Source of the DNA: Campylobacterales bacterium | GTDB lineage: Bacteria; Campylobacterota; Campylobacteria; Campylobacterales; SZUA-545 | Direction of reading: 5' to 3' | NCBI GenBank assembly: GCA_025800305.1 | Contig: JAOXRY010000082.1 | Span: 1 to 6,515, forward strand | Length of the DNA: 6,515 nt | In this document: piece by piece, positions 1 through 6,151 of the stretch | How positions within the stretch are numbered: position 1 is the first letter of the stretch | How the letters are laid out: each line of letters opens with the position of its first letter | The notes under the pieces: model-generated | What the model was told of the DNA's origin: nothing | The model's database searches: none | Seen by the model: only the letters and a program-made list of their open reading frames with translations | Made by a program: the position numbers and the translations under genes

Positions 1-885
1 GGTAACAATAGCTTCAACATTAGAAAAAATCACACCAAAATCAACCTGCATTCCCACTGTTATAAAAAACACACCTAGAAGCATATCTCTAAAGTGGGTA
101 AACTCCTCCTCTACACGGTGACGATAATGGGTCTCCGCAATCATCATTCCAGCCATAAAAGCCCCCAAAGAGTAAGAAAATCCCAATCCATGGGCTAAGC
201 TAGAAGATCCAATAACAATAAGCAAAATCGAACCAATCAAGATTTCATCAGACTCTGTACTTACTACTTTTTCTAAGAAATACTCTAAGATATATTTACC
301 AACAACAATCATAATGGCAAAAAGAATAAAAGCTTTTGTAAAAGTATCAATCAAAAGGTCTGAAACATCTAGATTATTTGTAGAAAATATTGTAATCATC
401 AAAAGCATAGGAATCACAGCAATATCTTGAAAAAGTAGTATTCCTACGGCTTTTCGTCCATATCTTCTACTAATCTCTCCATTCTCTTTTAGCATTTTTA
501 AAACAATTGCCGTTGAAGAGACAGCCAAAGCCCCACCAAAAAGAATGGAAGTCTTCACATCAAGATCAAAAAAGTTATATCCAATTAATCCAATAAAAAC
601 AGCACTAATAGTAACTTGAAGCCCACCATACCAAAAAACATCCTTTTTCAGCCTCATAAGGTGACGAACAGAAAACTCCAATCCAATAGTAAACATCAAA
701 AACACAACACCAAACTCAGCAAGAGTCTTTAACTCATGGCTTCGAACAGCTTGATGAAGACCAAAAATCTGATCAATCAAAATCCCTGTAAGAATATATC
801 CAATGATTGTTGGAATATTGATTTTATGAAGAATAATATTTAAAACAGTAGCAATAAGAATAGTAACAACGATAATCTCTAACAA
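1..885 (-). CDS. Kef/CPA2-type cation:proton antiporter, N-terminal part (3' end outside window)
   Basis: An inner-membrane monovalent cation (K+ or Na+)/H+ antiporter of the CPA2 family. The minus strand is open for 295 codons and runs off the left edge. It reads as successive hydrophobic helices carrying family motifs: IPTIIGYILTGI (24-35), FTIGLEFS (65-72), GGALAVSSTAIVLKML (117-132), LLFQDIAVIP (150-159, with the Gln-Asp pair Q153/D154 typical of Kef proteins), and near the edge a GAFMAGMMIAET helix followed by FFITVGMQVDF. Family members have about 380-400 residues of membrane domain, often followed by a TrkA-N/RCK domain; that tail would lie outside the window and cannot be judged. The start is TTG at 885-883, because an in-frame TAA lies at 906-904, no ATG or GTG intervenes, and AAAGGGA lies 5 bases upstream. 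The gene is divergent from the MazG-like gene. Family assignment is firm; ion specificity and the kefB/kefC label are not. Confidence 0.93.
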   Translation of the reverse strand, partial: MLEIIVVTILIATVLNIILHKINIPTIIGYILTGILIDQIFGLHQAVRSHELKTLAEFGVVFLMFTIGLEFSVRHLMRLKKDVFWYGGLQVTISAVFIGLIGYNFFDLDVKTSILFGGALAVSSTAIVLKMLKENGEISRRYGRKAVGILLFQDIAVIPMLLMITIFSTNNLDVSDLLIDTFTKAFILFAIMIVVGKYILEYFLEKVVSTESDEILIGSILLIVIGSSSLAHGLGFSYSLGAFMAGMMIAETHYRHRVEEEFTHFRDMLLGVFFITVGMQVDFGVIFSNVEAIVT

Positions 886-943
886 ATAAATCCCTTTAAG
901 TATTTATTGATTATATTAAATACCAAATAAATAAGGAACTAAT
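886..943. promoter_or_regulatory. Divergent promoter region, antiporter / MazG-like gene
   Basis: This 58-bp AT-rich gap lies between two divergent starts. On the minus strand a perfect TATAAT (910-915) would start antiporter transcription near 903, giving a leader with AAAGGGA before the TTG. On the plus strand TATATT (912-917) overlaps it and could serve the MazG-like gene, which has AAGGA at 933-937, six bases before its ATG. Neither direction has a good -35 box. Because the two -10 boxes overlap, the promoters may compete. The -10 calls are by eye. Confidence 0.5.
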
Positions 944-1351
944 ATGTCACTACAAGAGACTATAAAAGAGTTTAATAACATGTATAAACTCCCAGTAAAC
1001 GAAAAACCAACCCTAATAGACAAAGAGAGACTAATCAATTTCAAATCAATCCTAATGGAAGAAGTACACGAAATTGATGAGATAATAGAAAACTACGGTA
1101 AAGAGAGTGAATTAGAAACTCTTGTTGCCCTATCAGACCTTCTTGGAGATCTAATTGTATACATCAGATCTGAATCAGCAAAACATGGACTTCCAATCGA
1201 TAAAGTTTTAAAAGTAATCATGGACTCGAACTTCTCAAAGCTAGGAGAAGATGGAAAACCAATCTATGATGAGAGAGGAAAGGTTCAAAAAGGACCTAAT
1301 TATTATAAGCCAGAACCTAAGATTAAGGAACTGCTAGAAAAACTAAACTAA
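944..1351 (+). CDS. MazG/PRA-PH-like nucleotide pyrophosphohydrolase
   Basis: A small (135 aa) all-alpha NTP pyrophosphatase, a superfamily that includes MazG, dUTPase-like and phosphoribosyl-ATP pyrophosphohydrolase (HisE) domains. These enzymes cleave a nucleotide to its monophosphate plus pyrophosphate using Mg2+ held by clustered acidic residues. The metal-binding motif is visible as EEVHE (E39, E40, E43) in the first long helix and D65-LLG-D69 in the second. The C-terminal half, DSNFSKLGEDGKPIYDERGK (94-113) followed by KGPNYYKPE (116-124), is the conserved tail of a stand-alone subgroup often annotated as HAD- or PRA-PH-like pyrophosphohydrolase. It is not the two-domain MazG, and the context gives no histidine pathway gene, so hisE is not supported. 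ATG start with AAGGA six bases upstream. It is the only plus-strand gene here, transcribed alone and closed by the terminator at 1363-1386. Probable role is nucleotide pool sanitation; the substrate is unknown. Confidence 0.85.
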   Translation: MSLQETIKEFNNMYKLPVNEKPTLIDKERLINFKSILMEEVHEIDEIIENYGKESELETLVALSDLLGDLIVYIRSESAKHGLPIDKVLKVIMDSNFSKLGEDGKPIYDERGKVQKGPNYYKPEPKIKELLEKLN

Positions 1352-1362
1352 TAAAATTTAAA

Positions 1363-1386
1363 AGAAGGGGTCAAAAGATCTCTTCT
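1363..1386. terminator. Bidirectional intrinsic terminator between convergent genes
   Basis: The arms AGAAGGGGTC (1363-1372) and GATCTCTTCT (1377-1386) pair over 10 bp, with two G-T wobbles in the plus-strand RNA and an AAAA loop. In the plus direction it is followed by CTATTATTTT, and in the minus direction by TTTTAAATTTTATT, so it can end both the MazG-like gene (12 bp after its stop) and the ORF6N pseudogene (16 bp after its stop). The 3' arm contains part of one of the window's AGATCT sites. Confidence 0.8.
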
Positions 1387-1401
1387 CTATTATTTTGTAG
1401 C

Positions 1402-1935
1402 TTATACTGTTTTAACAAATCCAATCTTTCCATCAGTCTTTGATGGTGTTAATAATTGCCGTTCATTTTGAGTTTTAATGAGCTCTGTAAGTATCTCCAT
1501 AACCTTACTATCAACCTCCTCTTCTTTAGACTCTTTGTTCTAATAATTCTATTTTCTTTGCTAGTTCTTCATGAGTAAGAGCATATTTTCTCATTTCAAC
1601 AAATGTACGGATTATTTGAACACTAATATCAATTGCAGTATTACTTTTGAGGACAGCACTTAACATTGACACACCTTGTTCTGTAAAGGCATAAGGTAAA
1701 CTACCACCTAAATATTGTTTTGAAGGTATCACGTTCTGTGATACCATAAACTCTACTTCACTATCATTAAGCTCAAACATAAAATCATTGGGAAACCTTC
1801 TAAGGTTTCTTTTTATTGCTTGTTTTAAAACCCTTGTCTCCACTCCGTAAAAACAGCTAAATTTCTATCAAGTATGACTTTCTGTCCTCTTATCTCAAAT
1901 ATCTTATTGTTTATTTCACCTATTGTTAATTCCAT
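1402..1935 (-). pseudogene. ORF6N-domain (KilA-N-associated, phage antirepressor-like) protein, two frameshifts
   Basis: ORF6N is a DNA-binding domain found in phage antirepressor-type proteins and in stand-alone bacterial proteins. The reading starts at ATG 1935-1933, with AGAGGA seven bases upstream, and gives MELTIGEINNKIFEIRGQKV then ILDRNLAVF. The frame then breaks at the T5 run (1849-1853 on plus): one extra T would join it to YGVETRVLKQAIKRN, the normal family continuation. The middle frame carries RRFPNDFMFEL, SLPYAFTEQGVSMLSAVL and the helix up to IELLE, then stops at 1526. Removing C1537 joins it to KESKEEEVDSKVMEILTELI and a tail ending DGKIGFVKTV, with TAA at 1404-1402. The two shifts cancel, so the intact ancestor would have been about 177 residues, a normal family length. 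The 105-residue ORF at 1526-1843 begins at an internal GTG that encodes the Val of YGVET, so that is not a real start. A TATAAA near 1956-1961 may be the old -10 box. Sequencing error is possible but would need two independent errors. Confidence 0.82.
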
Positions 1936-2019
1936 AGAATTATCCTCTATTATTTTTTATAACTTTAGTGAATTTTTAGAATTTTGTTGAAAAACATTAC
2001 AAATTGAAAGGTTTTAGAA

Positions 2020-3525
2020 CTACAAGTGCTTCAACTGCCGCTTATTAAGCCCTTTGGCTTCTGTTTTATCAAGATCTGGAATATAAGAGGCAAACTCTTT
2101 TAAGAACCTAGGAACTTTTCTTCCTGAGATCTTAAGGATGTCTTCTAGCATGATATCTGCTACTTCTGTTTTATTCATCTCTTTTATTTCTGTAAGGTAT
2201 TTAAAAATAAGTTTAGAAAGTCTATCTAGGGAGATCTGCCATGTAGAGGCTGTTTCACCGTAAAGCCATTTGCTGAATTCTAAAAAGCCTTTGTAGACTT
2301 TTCCATTATCCCAGATGAGATTTACTGTTTTGTTGAAGTTACCTTTGTTGTAGACCATATCCCAAAATCTTGCAAATCTTTTCATCTCTTGCATCTTTTC
2401 AAAACTTATTAGATTGTTTTTCAAGATATCATATGGCGGTCTATCAGAATAAACCATCCCAAACTCCTCATCATGTCTTGAAAGAGTTGTTCCAGAAAGC
2501 TTTTTTAAAATCCCTATTTGAATTTCAGATTTACTAATGGATTTTAGAAGATCTAGGTTCTCTCCAAAGCTTTCCAGAGTTTCTTCTGGAAGTCCGACGA
2601 TAAGATCTAGGTGGATATGAGCGTTTGTCTCTTCTTCAATAAATTTGATATTTTCTTTTATCTTCTCTATTTTTAGGTTTCTATTAATATTTTTGGCAAT
2701 CTTAGGATTTAGTGTCTGTATTCCTATTTCTAGCTGTAAAGAAGCTGGTGGAAAGAGTTTTATCTTCTCTTTTAACTTTTCTGGAAAATTATCAGGGATA
2801 ACTTCAAAATGAACCAAATATGGAGGCTCTTTTTCTAAGAAGAAATCAAGAAGTCTTATGGAACTTTTGATATTCAGATTAAAGGTTCTATCGATAAACT
2901 TAAAATTCCTCACTCCCCTATTCCAAAGAGTTTCTAGTTCACTAAGGAACTTATCTAGATCTAAATTACGAACTTTCTTATCAATTGAAGAGAGACAAAA
3001 CTCACAAGAGAAAGGACACCCACGACTAGCCTCTACATAGGTATATCTATGCTCTACATCATGATCTGTATAGTATTTATAAGGAAGTTCAATCTCATTA
3101 AGATCTACCATCTGTGGCAGGAAGATTCTCTTTTCTGGTTTCTTCCCATCTAAGATCTCTTTACAGATCTTATAAAAGGCAAGATCTCCCTCCCCTTGGA
3201 TGATATAATCAGCACTACTAAAATCAACTCGAAAAGGTTGATAACTAGCTTCAGGACCACCAAGGACGATAGTAGTCTCAGGAGAGATCTTCTTTATAAG
3301 ATCCATTATATTTTTCACATCAATAGCATTCCAGATATAAGCACCTATTCCAACTATTTTTGGAGAGTTAGCTAAGATCTTCTCAACAATATCCCCAGGA
3401 TTTTCATTGATTACAAACTCTAAGATCTTTGTATCTTTTTGAAGTTCTTTCATATTTGCATAGAGATATCGTAAACCTATTGCAGAGTGGGTATAACGTC
3501 CATTTAGAGTTGTAAGAATAATCAT
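2020..3525 (-). CDS. B12-binding-type radical SAM protein with DUF4080-like C-terminus
   Basis: Predicted cytosolic radical SAM enzyme of 501 residues; substrate unknown. Residues 1-130 form a cobalamin-binding-type Rossmann domain: NGRYTHSAIGLRYLYANM (9-26), VGIGAYIWN (58-66), LGGPEASY (88-95) and IIQGEGD (108-114). The usual DxHxxG cobalt-ligating motif is not visible, so B12 binding may be base-off without a His ligand, or lost. The radical SAM core starts at EASRGCPFSCEFC; C170, C174 and C177 form the CxxxCxxC site that holds the [4Fe-4S] cluster. Later core motifs are FKFIDRTFN (208-216), LQLEIGIQTLNP (263-274) and HLDLIVGLPEET (305-316). The last ~170 residues match the overall style of the DUF4080 extension of this subgroup. 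ATG start is preceded by ACCCCA, with no Shine-Dalgarno, and by TATAAT six bases away; no alternative upstream start exists because TAA occurs in frame at 3549-3547. It lies 64 bp after doxX and carries 13 AGATCT sites. Family is firm; the reaction cannot be inferred. Confidence 0.9.
   Translation of the reverse strand: MIILTTLNGRYTHSAIGLRYLYANMKELQKDTKILEFVINENPGDIVEKILANSPKIVGIGAYIWNAIDVKNIMDLIKKISPETTIVLGGPEASYQPFRVDFSSADYIIQGEGDLAFYKICKEILDGKKPEKRIFLPQMVDLNEIELPYKYYTDHDVEHRYTYVEASRGCPFSCEFCLSSIDKKVRNLDLDKFLSELETLWNRGVRNFKFIDRTFNLNIKSSIRLLDFFLEKEPPYLVHFEVIPDNFPEKLKEKIKLFPPASLQLEIGIQTLNPKIAKNINRNLKIEKIKENIKFIEEETNAHIHLDLIVGLPEETLESFGENLDLLKSISKSEIQIGILKKLSGTTLSRHDEEFGMVYSDRPPYDILKNNLISFEKMQEMKRFARFWDMVYNKGNFNKTVNLIWDNGKVYKGFLEFSKWLYGETASTWQISLDRLSKLIFKYLTEIKEMNKTEVADIMLEDILKISGRKVPRFLKEFASYIPDLDKTEAKGLNKRQLKHL
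2072..3428. other. Cluster of 13 AGATCT palindromes
   Basis: AGATCT begins at 2072, 2127, 2232, 2549, 2603, 2957, 3101, 3153, 3165, 3182, 3285, 3375 and 3423. Eight more copies lie elsewhere, at 1147, 1166, 1376, 4978, 5068, 5185, 5269 and 5911. Most are extended by A on the left or T on the right (AAGATCT/AGATCTT). In the radical SAM gene they fall in two different codon phases: as (xxA) GAT CTx for Asp-Leu, and as (xAG) ATC Txx for Lys, Glu or Gln followed by Ile. Function unknown: codon-pair preference, a methylation site or an uptake-like word are all possible. Confidence 0.55.
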
Positions 3526-3531
3526 TGGGGT

Positions 3532-3537
3532 ATTATA
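3532..3537 (-). promoter_or_regulatory. -10 box of the radical SAM gene, probable leaderless start
   Basis: A perfect TATAAT on the minus strand ends six bases before the ATG at 3525, so transcription would begin at or within a base or two of the start codon. There is no purine-rich ribosome binding site in the gap (ACCCCA). A weak -35 candidate, TTCAAG, lies at 3554-3559 with a 16-bp spacer. The call rests on the hexamer and its position only. Confidence 0.5.
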
Positions 3538-3560
3538 TAAGAAGTTTTATTTTCTTGAAG

Positions 3561-3586
3561 TTCAAAAGACCCGAAGGTCTTTTGAG
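3561..3586 (-). terminator. UUCG-loop hairpin after doxX
   Basis: The perfect 9-bp arms CAAAAGACC (3563-3571 on plus) and GGTCTTTTG (3576-3584) extend by one A-T and one wobble pair. In the minus-strand RNA the loop is UUCG closed by C-G, the very stable tetraloop. It starts a few bases after the doxX stop codon. No long U tract follows (AACTTCAAGAAAAT), so it may be a weak terminator, a 3'-end stabiliser, or both. It lies directly upstream of the radical SAM promoter. Confidence 0.65.
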
Positions 3587-3589
3587 AGG

Positions 3590-3988
3590 TTATTCTTTAT
3601 CGATACTGTACTTTCCAGAACCAAGAAAGATAATAGCAAGACTAGAGAAAATATAGAACATATGTAGTTCAATAGCCCAAGCTCCGTGCTCTGTCAGCGC
3701 AAAAATATCTGTTGGATGAACAAGAAAGATTGCAAATAGCATTGTGATAATAATAAGTACCGCTCCATGTCTTGCTTTAAAACCGATTAAGATTAATATT
3801 GGAGCAACAATTTCTCCTAGATAAACACCATATGCTAAAAACTCAGGAAGCCCTGCTCCACTAAGCATTCCTTTCATCCAATCAACTCCGTTTAACTTAG
3901 AAATTCCATGAAAGAGCATCATAAAACCTACAGAGAATCTAAGAATCAGTTTTCCAACATCTTCATTTTTTGGGATAAAACACTTCAT
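3590..3988 (-). CDS. DoxX family membrane protein
   Basis: A 132-residue integral membrane protein of the DoxX family, a normal length. Four hydrophobic helices are visible at about 12-28, 50-70, 73-91 and 104-123. The first helix leads into the hallmark GFMMLFHGISKLNG segment (21-34), and the second carries GEIVAPILILIGFKARHGA (58-76). DoxX proteins are small quinone- or redox-associated membrane subunits; the family is named after the thiosulfate:quinone oxidoreductase DoxDA, and in mycobacteria a member acts with oxidative-stress proteins. None of those partners is seen here, and no sulfur-oxidation role can be claimed. ATG start is preceded by a doubled AAGGAAAAGGA, the nearer copy five bases away. 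It has its own -10 box, TACAAT at 4019-4024, inside inverted repeats, which suggests control by a repressor, and a UUCG hairpin at its end. It therefore appears monocistronic although it follows the FAD oxidoreductase on the same strand. Confidence 0.88.
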   Translation of the reverse strand: MKCFIPKNEDVGKLILRFSVGFMMLFHGISKLNGVDWMKGMLSGAGLPEFLAYGVYLGEIVAPILILIGFKARHGAVLIIITMLFAIFLVHPTDIFALTEHGAWAIELHMFYIFSSLAIIFLGSGKYSIDKE

Positions 3989-4007
3989 TTTTTTCCTTTT
4001 CCTTTTT

Positions 4008-4029
4008 GTAATTACGAAATTGTAGTAAC
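4008..4029 (-). promoter_or_regulatory. doxX promoter inside an imperfect inverted repeat
   Basis: On the minus strand TACAAT (4019-4024) is a good -10 box, predicting a start near 4012 and a leader of about 24 bases containing the doubled Shine-Dalgarno site. The -35 region is poor, but a T-rich tract precedes the box, as is common in Campylobacterota. GTAATTAC (4008-4015) and GTAGTAAC (4022-4029) form an inverted repeat (6 of 8 matched, 6-bp spacer) that covers the -10 box and start site. This arrangement fits an operator for a dimeric repressor. No regulator gene is visible in the window. Confidence 0.45.
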
Positions 4030-4033
4030 AAAA

Positions 4034-4048
4034 AGTAAATGGTTTACT
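4034..4048 (-). terminator. Short AT-rich hairpin after the FAD oxidoreductase gene
   Basis: AGTAAA and TTTACT form a perfect 6-bp inverted repeat with a 3-base loop. On the minus strand it is followed directly by TTTTGTT, so it could be a weak terminator starting 13 bp after the oxidoreductase stop. The stem is only one G-C pair strong, so an alternative reading as a second operator upstream of the doxX -10 box is about as likely. Confidence 0.35.
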
Positions 4049-4061
4049 AATGAATAGTTAA

Positions 4062-5477
4062 TTATTTTGTCGTATTAATACTTGCCAAGGAAGTTGGATA
4101 ATCTCTATCTTGACAGATTCTCTTTGCTTGTTTTAATACTAAATTTGAATCAAGCTCTACAAAATCAAAATCTCTTCTATAAAGTTCTTGTTCATCTGCT
4201 AGTCCAAGCTTAATAAGCTTTTTCATTACTTCATCAATCATATCCAAAACAGAAGAAGCTTTTACAACCTCACATCTTGCGTATCTATCTCCTTCAAAAG
4301 AGACATCCGCAGCCCTTAGTTCTTTATCTTTTCCTGGGATCTGTTGGGCTCCAAAAAGCGGTTTTCCTGCTACCTTTGCTGTTGAGAAAGATGGTATGTA
4401 TTTTGAAAGGTGAGAAATAGCTCTTTTTGTTCGCTCTTCAACCTCTTTAGGACACCAACTTTTATCAATTTTTTCTCTAAATTTTTTTGAAAGTTCAGGA
4501 TAAGAACTTTTTTGAGAACTTTTTACCAAGCCATCATCAAAAAGAGTAATATCTTTAGTCATTCCATGGAGCTGAAAATGTCTATCTGGATATGGAGTAA
4601 ACTGTCCCATTCCTCTGGGAGTTCCTCTTTTTCCATGGAAAATAACCTCAGGCCAGATAGTATCACACTCTTCCCATTTTGTCACATAAGCAGCTTTAAA
4701 CTCAACCAACCTATCTCTTTTATATCCAAGATAATCATCAATAATTCCTGTTTTATATCCTGCTGAATTTATAAGATAGTCAAACTCCTCTGTTTTTTCT
4801 TCTTGGTTGTTGATGTAGGTCACAAAAAACTTTTCATCTTTTTTTGATACATTGGTAACTTTTGTGTTTAGAAGAAGATTACAGTTTGTAATGTTTTCCA
4901 ATTGAAGATTAAGTCCTCCAGAAAGCCTAAAAAGATTAAGTCCATACTCTTGAACAACAATAAAAGGAAACTTTACAAGATCTAAATCTACATTTTTCGC
5001 TACAGGAATCATCCACTGTTCTAAAGTTGTTGGTCTCTTTACAATCTCTTTTTCTTGAAGCCTTATAAGATCTTCTTTCTCATAGAGTTTAAAATACTCT
5101 TCCACCTCTCCTAACACCTTATTTTTAGGATCTTTTTCTATAGATTTTCTATACTCTTCTTGAAGTTTTTTAAGTCTTGGAAGAAGATCTTTTGGATCTT
5201 CTTCATCTTCTATTGGTGTTATAACAACAGTAGGTCTATAATCAATTCCATAAGGATAAAACCTTAAAAGATCTATAGATTGATGAAGAAGAGTAATACA
5301 TTCACTATCAGGAATTTCACGATAAAGATTCCCTCCAGCATGAAGATGGCAAAAAGGAGGTCCACTAACTAAAGAGGTATTTTGTTCAAAAAGAGTGACA
5401 TCAATTCCAAGACTAGAGAGATAAAGTCCAGCACTCCCTCCAGCAACTCCACCTCCAATTATTGCTATTTTTCCCAA
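4062..5477 (-). CDS. FAD-dependent oxidoreductase (DAO/Rossmann type)
   Basis: A 471-residue flavoprotein; the substrate is not recognised. The N-terminus KIAIIGGGVAGGSAGLYL is the strand and loop binding the FAD diphosphate (GGGVAG, 8-13), and E31 at the end of the next strand (VTLFEQN) is the expected ribose-binding acid. FDYLINSAGYKTG (232-244) is the second FAD-contacting strand typical of DAO-like and quinone-linked oxidoreductases, and the C-terminal GKPLFGAQQIPG (371-382) is probably the closing FAD loop. There is no signal peptide or membrane segment, so it is cytosolic or peripheral. A lysine/glutamate-rich helical insertion (about 97-145) follows the first substrate-domain strands. 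The start is TTG at 5477-5475: in frame upstream there is only TGA and no ATG or GTG, and the Gly motif must begin here. It overlaps the end of the HAD gene by 13 bp, so translation is probably coupled. Resemblance to malate:quinone or D-amino acid oxidases is general only. Confidence 0.82.
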   Translation of the reverse strand: MGKIAIIGGGVAGGSAGLYLSSLGIDVTLFEQNTSLVSGPPFCHLHAGGNLYREIPDSECITLLHQSIDLLRFYPYGIDYRPTVVITPIEDEEDPKDLLPRLKKLQEEYRKSIEKDPKNKVLGEVEEYFKLYEKEDLIRLQEKEIVKRPTTLEQWMIPVAKNVDLDLVKFPFIVVQEYGLNLFRLSGGLNLQLENITNCNLLLNTKVTNVSKKDEKFFVTYINNQEEKTEEFDYLINSAGYKTGIIDDYLGYKRDRLVEFKAAYVTKWEECDTIWPEVIFHGKRGTPRGMGQFTPYPDRHFQLHGMTKDITLFDDGLVKSSQKSSYPELSKKFREKIDKSWCPKEVEERTKRAISHLSKYIPSFSTAKVAGKPLFGAQQIPGKDKELRAADVSFEGDRYARCEVVKASSVLDMIDEVMKKLIKLGLADEQELYRRDFDFVELDSNLVLKQAKRICQDRDYPTSLASINTTK

Positions 5478-6145
5478 GAGTTTTCTTTCATTATAGTTAA
5501 AATTTCACTAAACCTATCAATAATAAATTCAGGTTTATAAATAGAAATATCCTCTCCATAGTTGTATCCATAACTCACTCCAATACTATCCATTCCAGCT
5601 GACTTGGCTGATAATATATCGTTTTTAGAGTCTCCAACCATTACAGACTCTTCAACTTTAAATCCAAGTTTTTTACAGATAAACTCTAAAGGCATTGGGT
5701 CTGGCTTCTTCTTTTTCAAACTATCACCACCTAAATATTTCTTAATTAGTGAATCAATTTTCAATGTTTCTAAAATCGGTAATACAAAATCATATGGCTT
5801 GTTTGTAACAATAGTAAGTGTGTAATTTTTTGATAGTTCTGTAAGAGTTTCAAAAACCCCTTCAAAAAGCTTTCCTTTCACACAAAGATTTTTACTATAG
5901 AAATCCATGAAGATCTCTCTAGCCTCTTCAAAAAGATTATCATTAATGTCATCACTGATCTCTTTTGAACCAGACAACGCTCTTTTTACAAGGACAGCAA
6001 CACCGTTGCCAACCCAGTGATGAATTGTCTCTTCAGAAAAAGTTTCTCTACCGATTGTTTTTAATGTATGATTAACAGCACCTGCTAAATCAGCTGCACT
6101 ATCAACTAAAGTTCCATCTAAATCGAAAATTATATGGTTTTTCAT
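5465..6145 (-). CDS. gph: HAD-family phosphatase, phosphoglycolate phosphatase-like
   Basis: A 226-residue HAD hydrolase, the normal length for Gph, which dephosphorylates 2-phosphoglycolate in the cytosol. All four catalytic motifs are present: FDLDGTLVDS (7-16; nucleophile D8, acid/base D10), IVTNKP (112-117; T114), the KKKKPDP segment (144-150; K147 the probable motif III lysine) and VMVGDSKNDILSAKSAG (168-184; D172 and D176 bind Mg2+). Residues 17-90 form the alpha-helical C1 cap. Related HAD phosphatases with similar motifs (beta-phosphoglucomutase-like, pyrophosphatase PpaX) cannot be excluded, so the gph symbol is a best fit. The ATG is fixed because motif I begins at residue 7. No clear Shine-Dalgarno site precedes it, and a TAAAAT lies six bases upstream. 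It lies 43 bp after trpB, across a hairpin, and its last codons overlap the start of the FAD oxidoreductase, suggesting a two-gene unit. Confidence 0.87.
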   Translation of the reverse strand: MKNHIIFDLDGTLVDSAADLAGAVNHTLKTIGRETFSEETIHHWVGNGVAVLVKRALSGSKEISDDINDNLFEEAREIFMDFYSKNLCVKGKLFEGVFETLTELSKNYTLTIVTNKPYDFVLPILETLKIDSLIKKYLGGDSLKKKKPDPMPLEFICKKLGFKVEESVMVGDSKNDILSAKSAGMDSIGVSYGYNYGEDISIYKPEFIIDRFSEILTIMKENSWEK

Positions 6146-6151
6146 ATGATT

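Noticed and set aside
2858..3040. 60-residue plus-strand ORF inside the radical SAM gene
   Set aside because: It lies opposite the catalytic core of a clearly coding gene, has no family features and is explained as an antisense shadow.
4512..4766. 84-residue plus-strand ORF inside the FAD oxidoreductase gene
   Set aside because: Antisense shadow: serine-rich, low-complexity translation typical of the reverse of AT-rich genes, with no separate start signals.
3590..5477. doxX plus FAD oxidoreductase as a thiosulfate or sulfur oxidation complex
   Set aside because: The DoxX protein is the generic four-helix form, the flavoprotein is not a recognisable sulfide or thiosulfate enzyme, and doxX has its own promoter.
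1703..5744. The 14-base word ACCACCTAAATATT shared by the ORF6N pseudogene and gph
   Set aside because: Both copies encode the peptide KYLGG or QYLGG on the minus strand in unrelated proteins and the match ends at once on both sides, so chance is sufficient.
5604..5825. 73-residue plus-strand ORF inside gph
   Set aside because: Antisense to conserved HAD motifs III and IV; no independent support.
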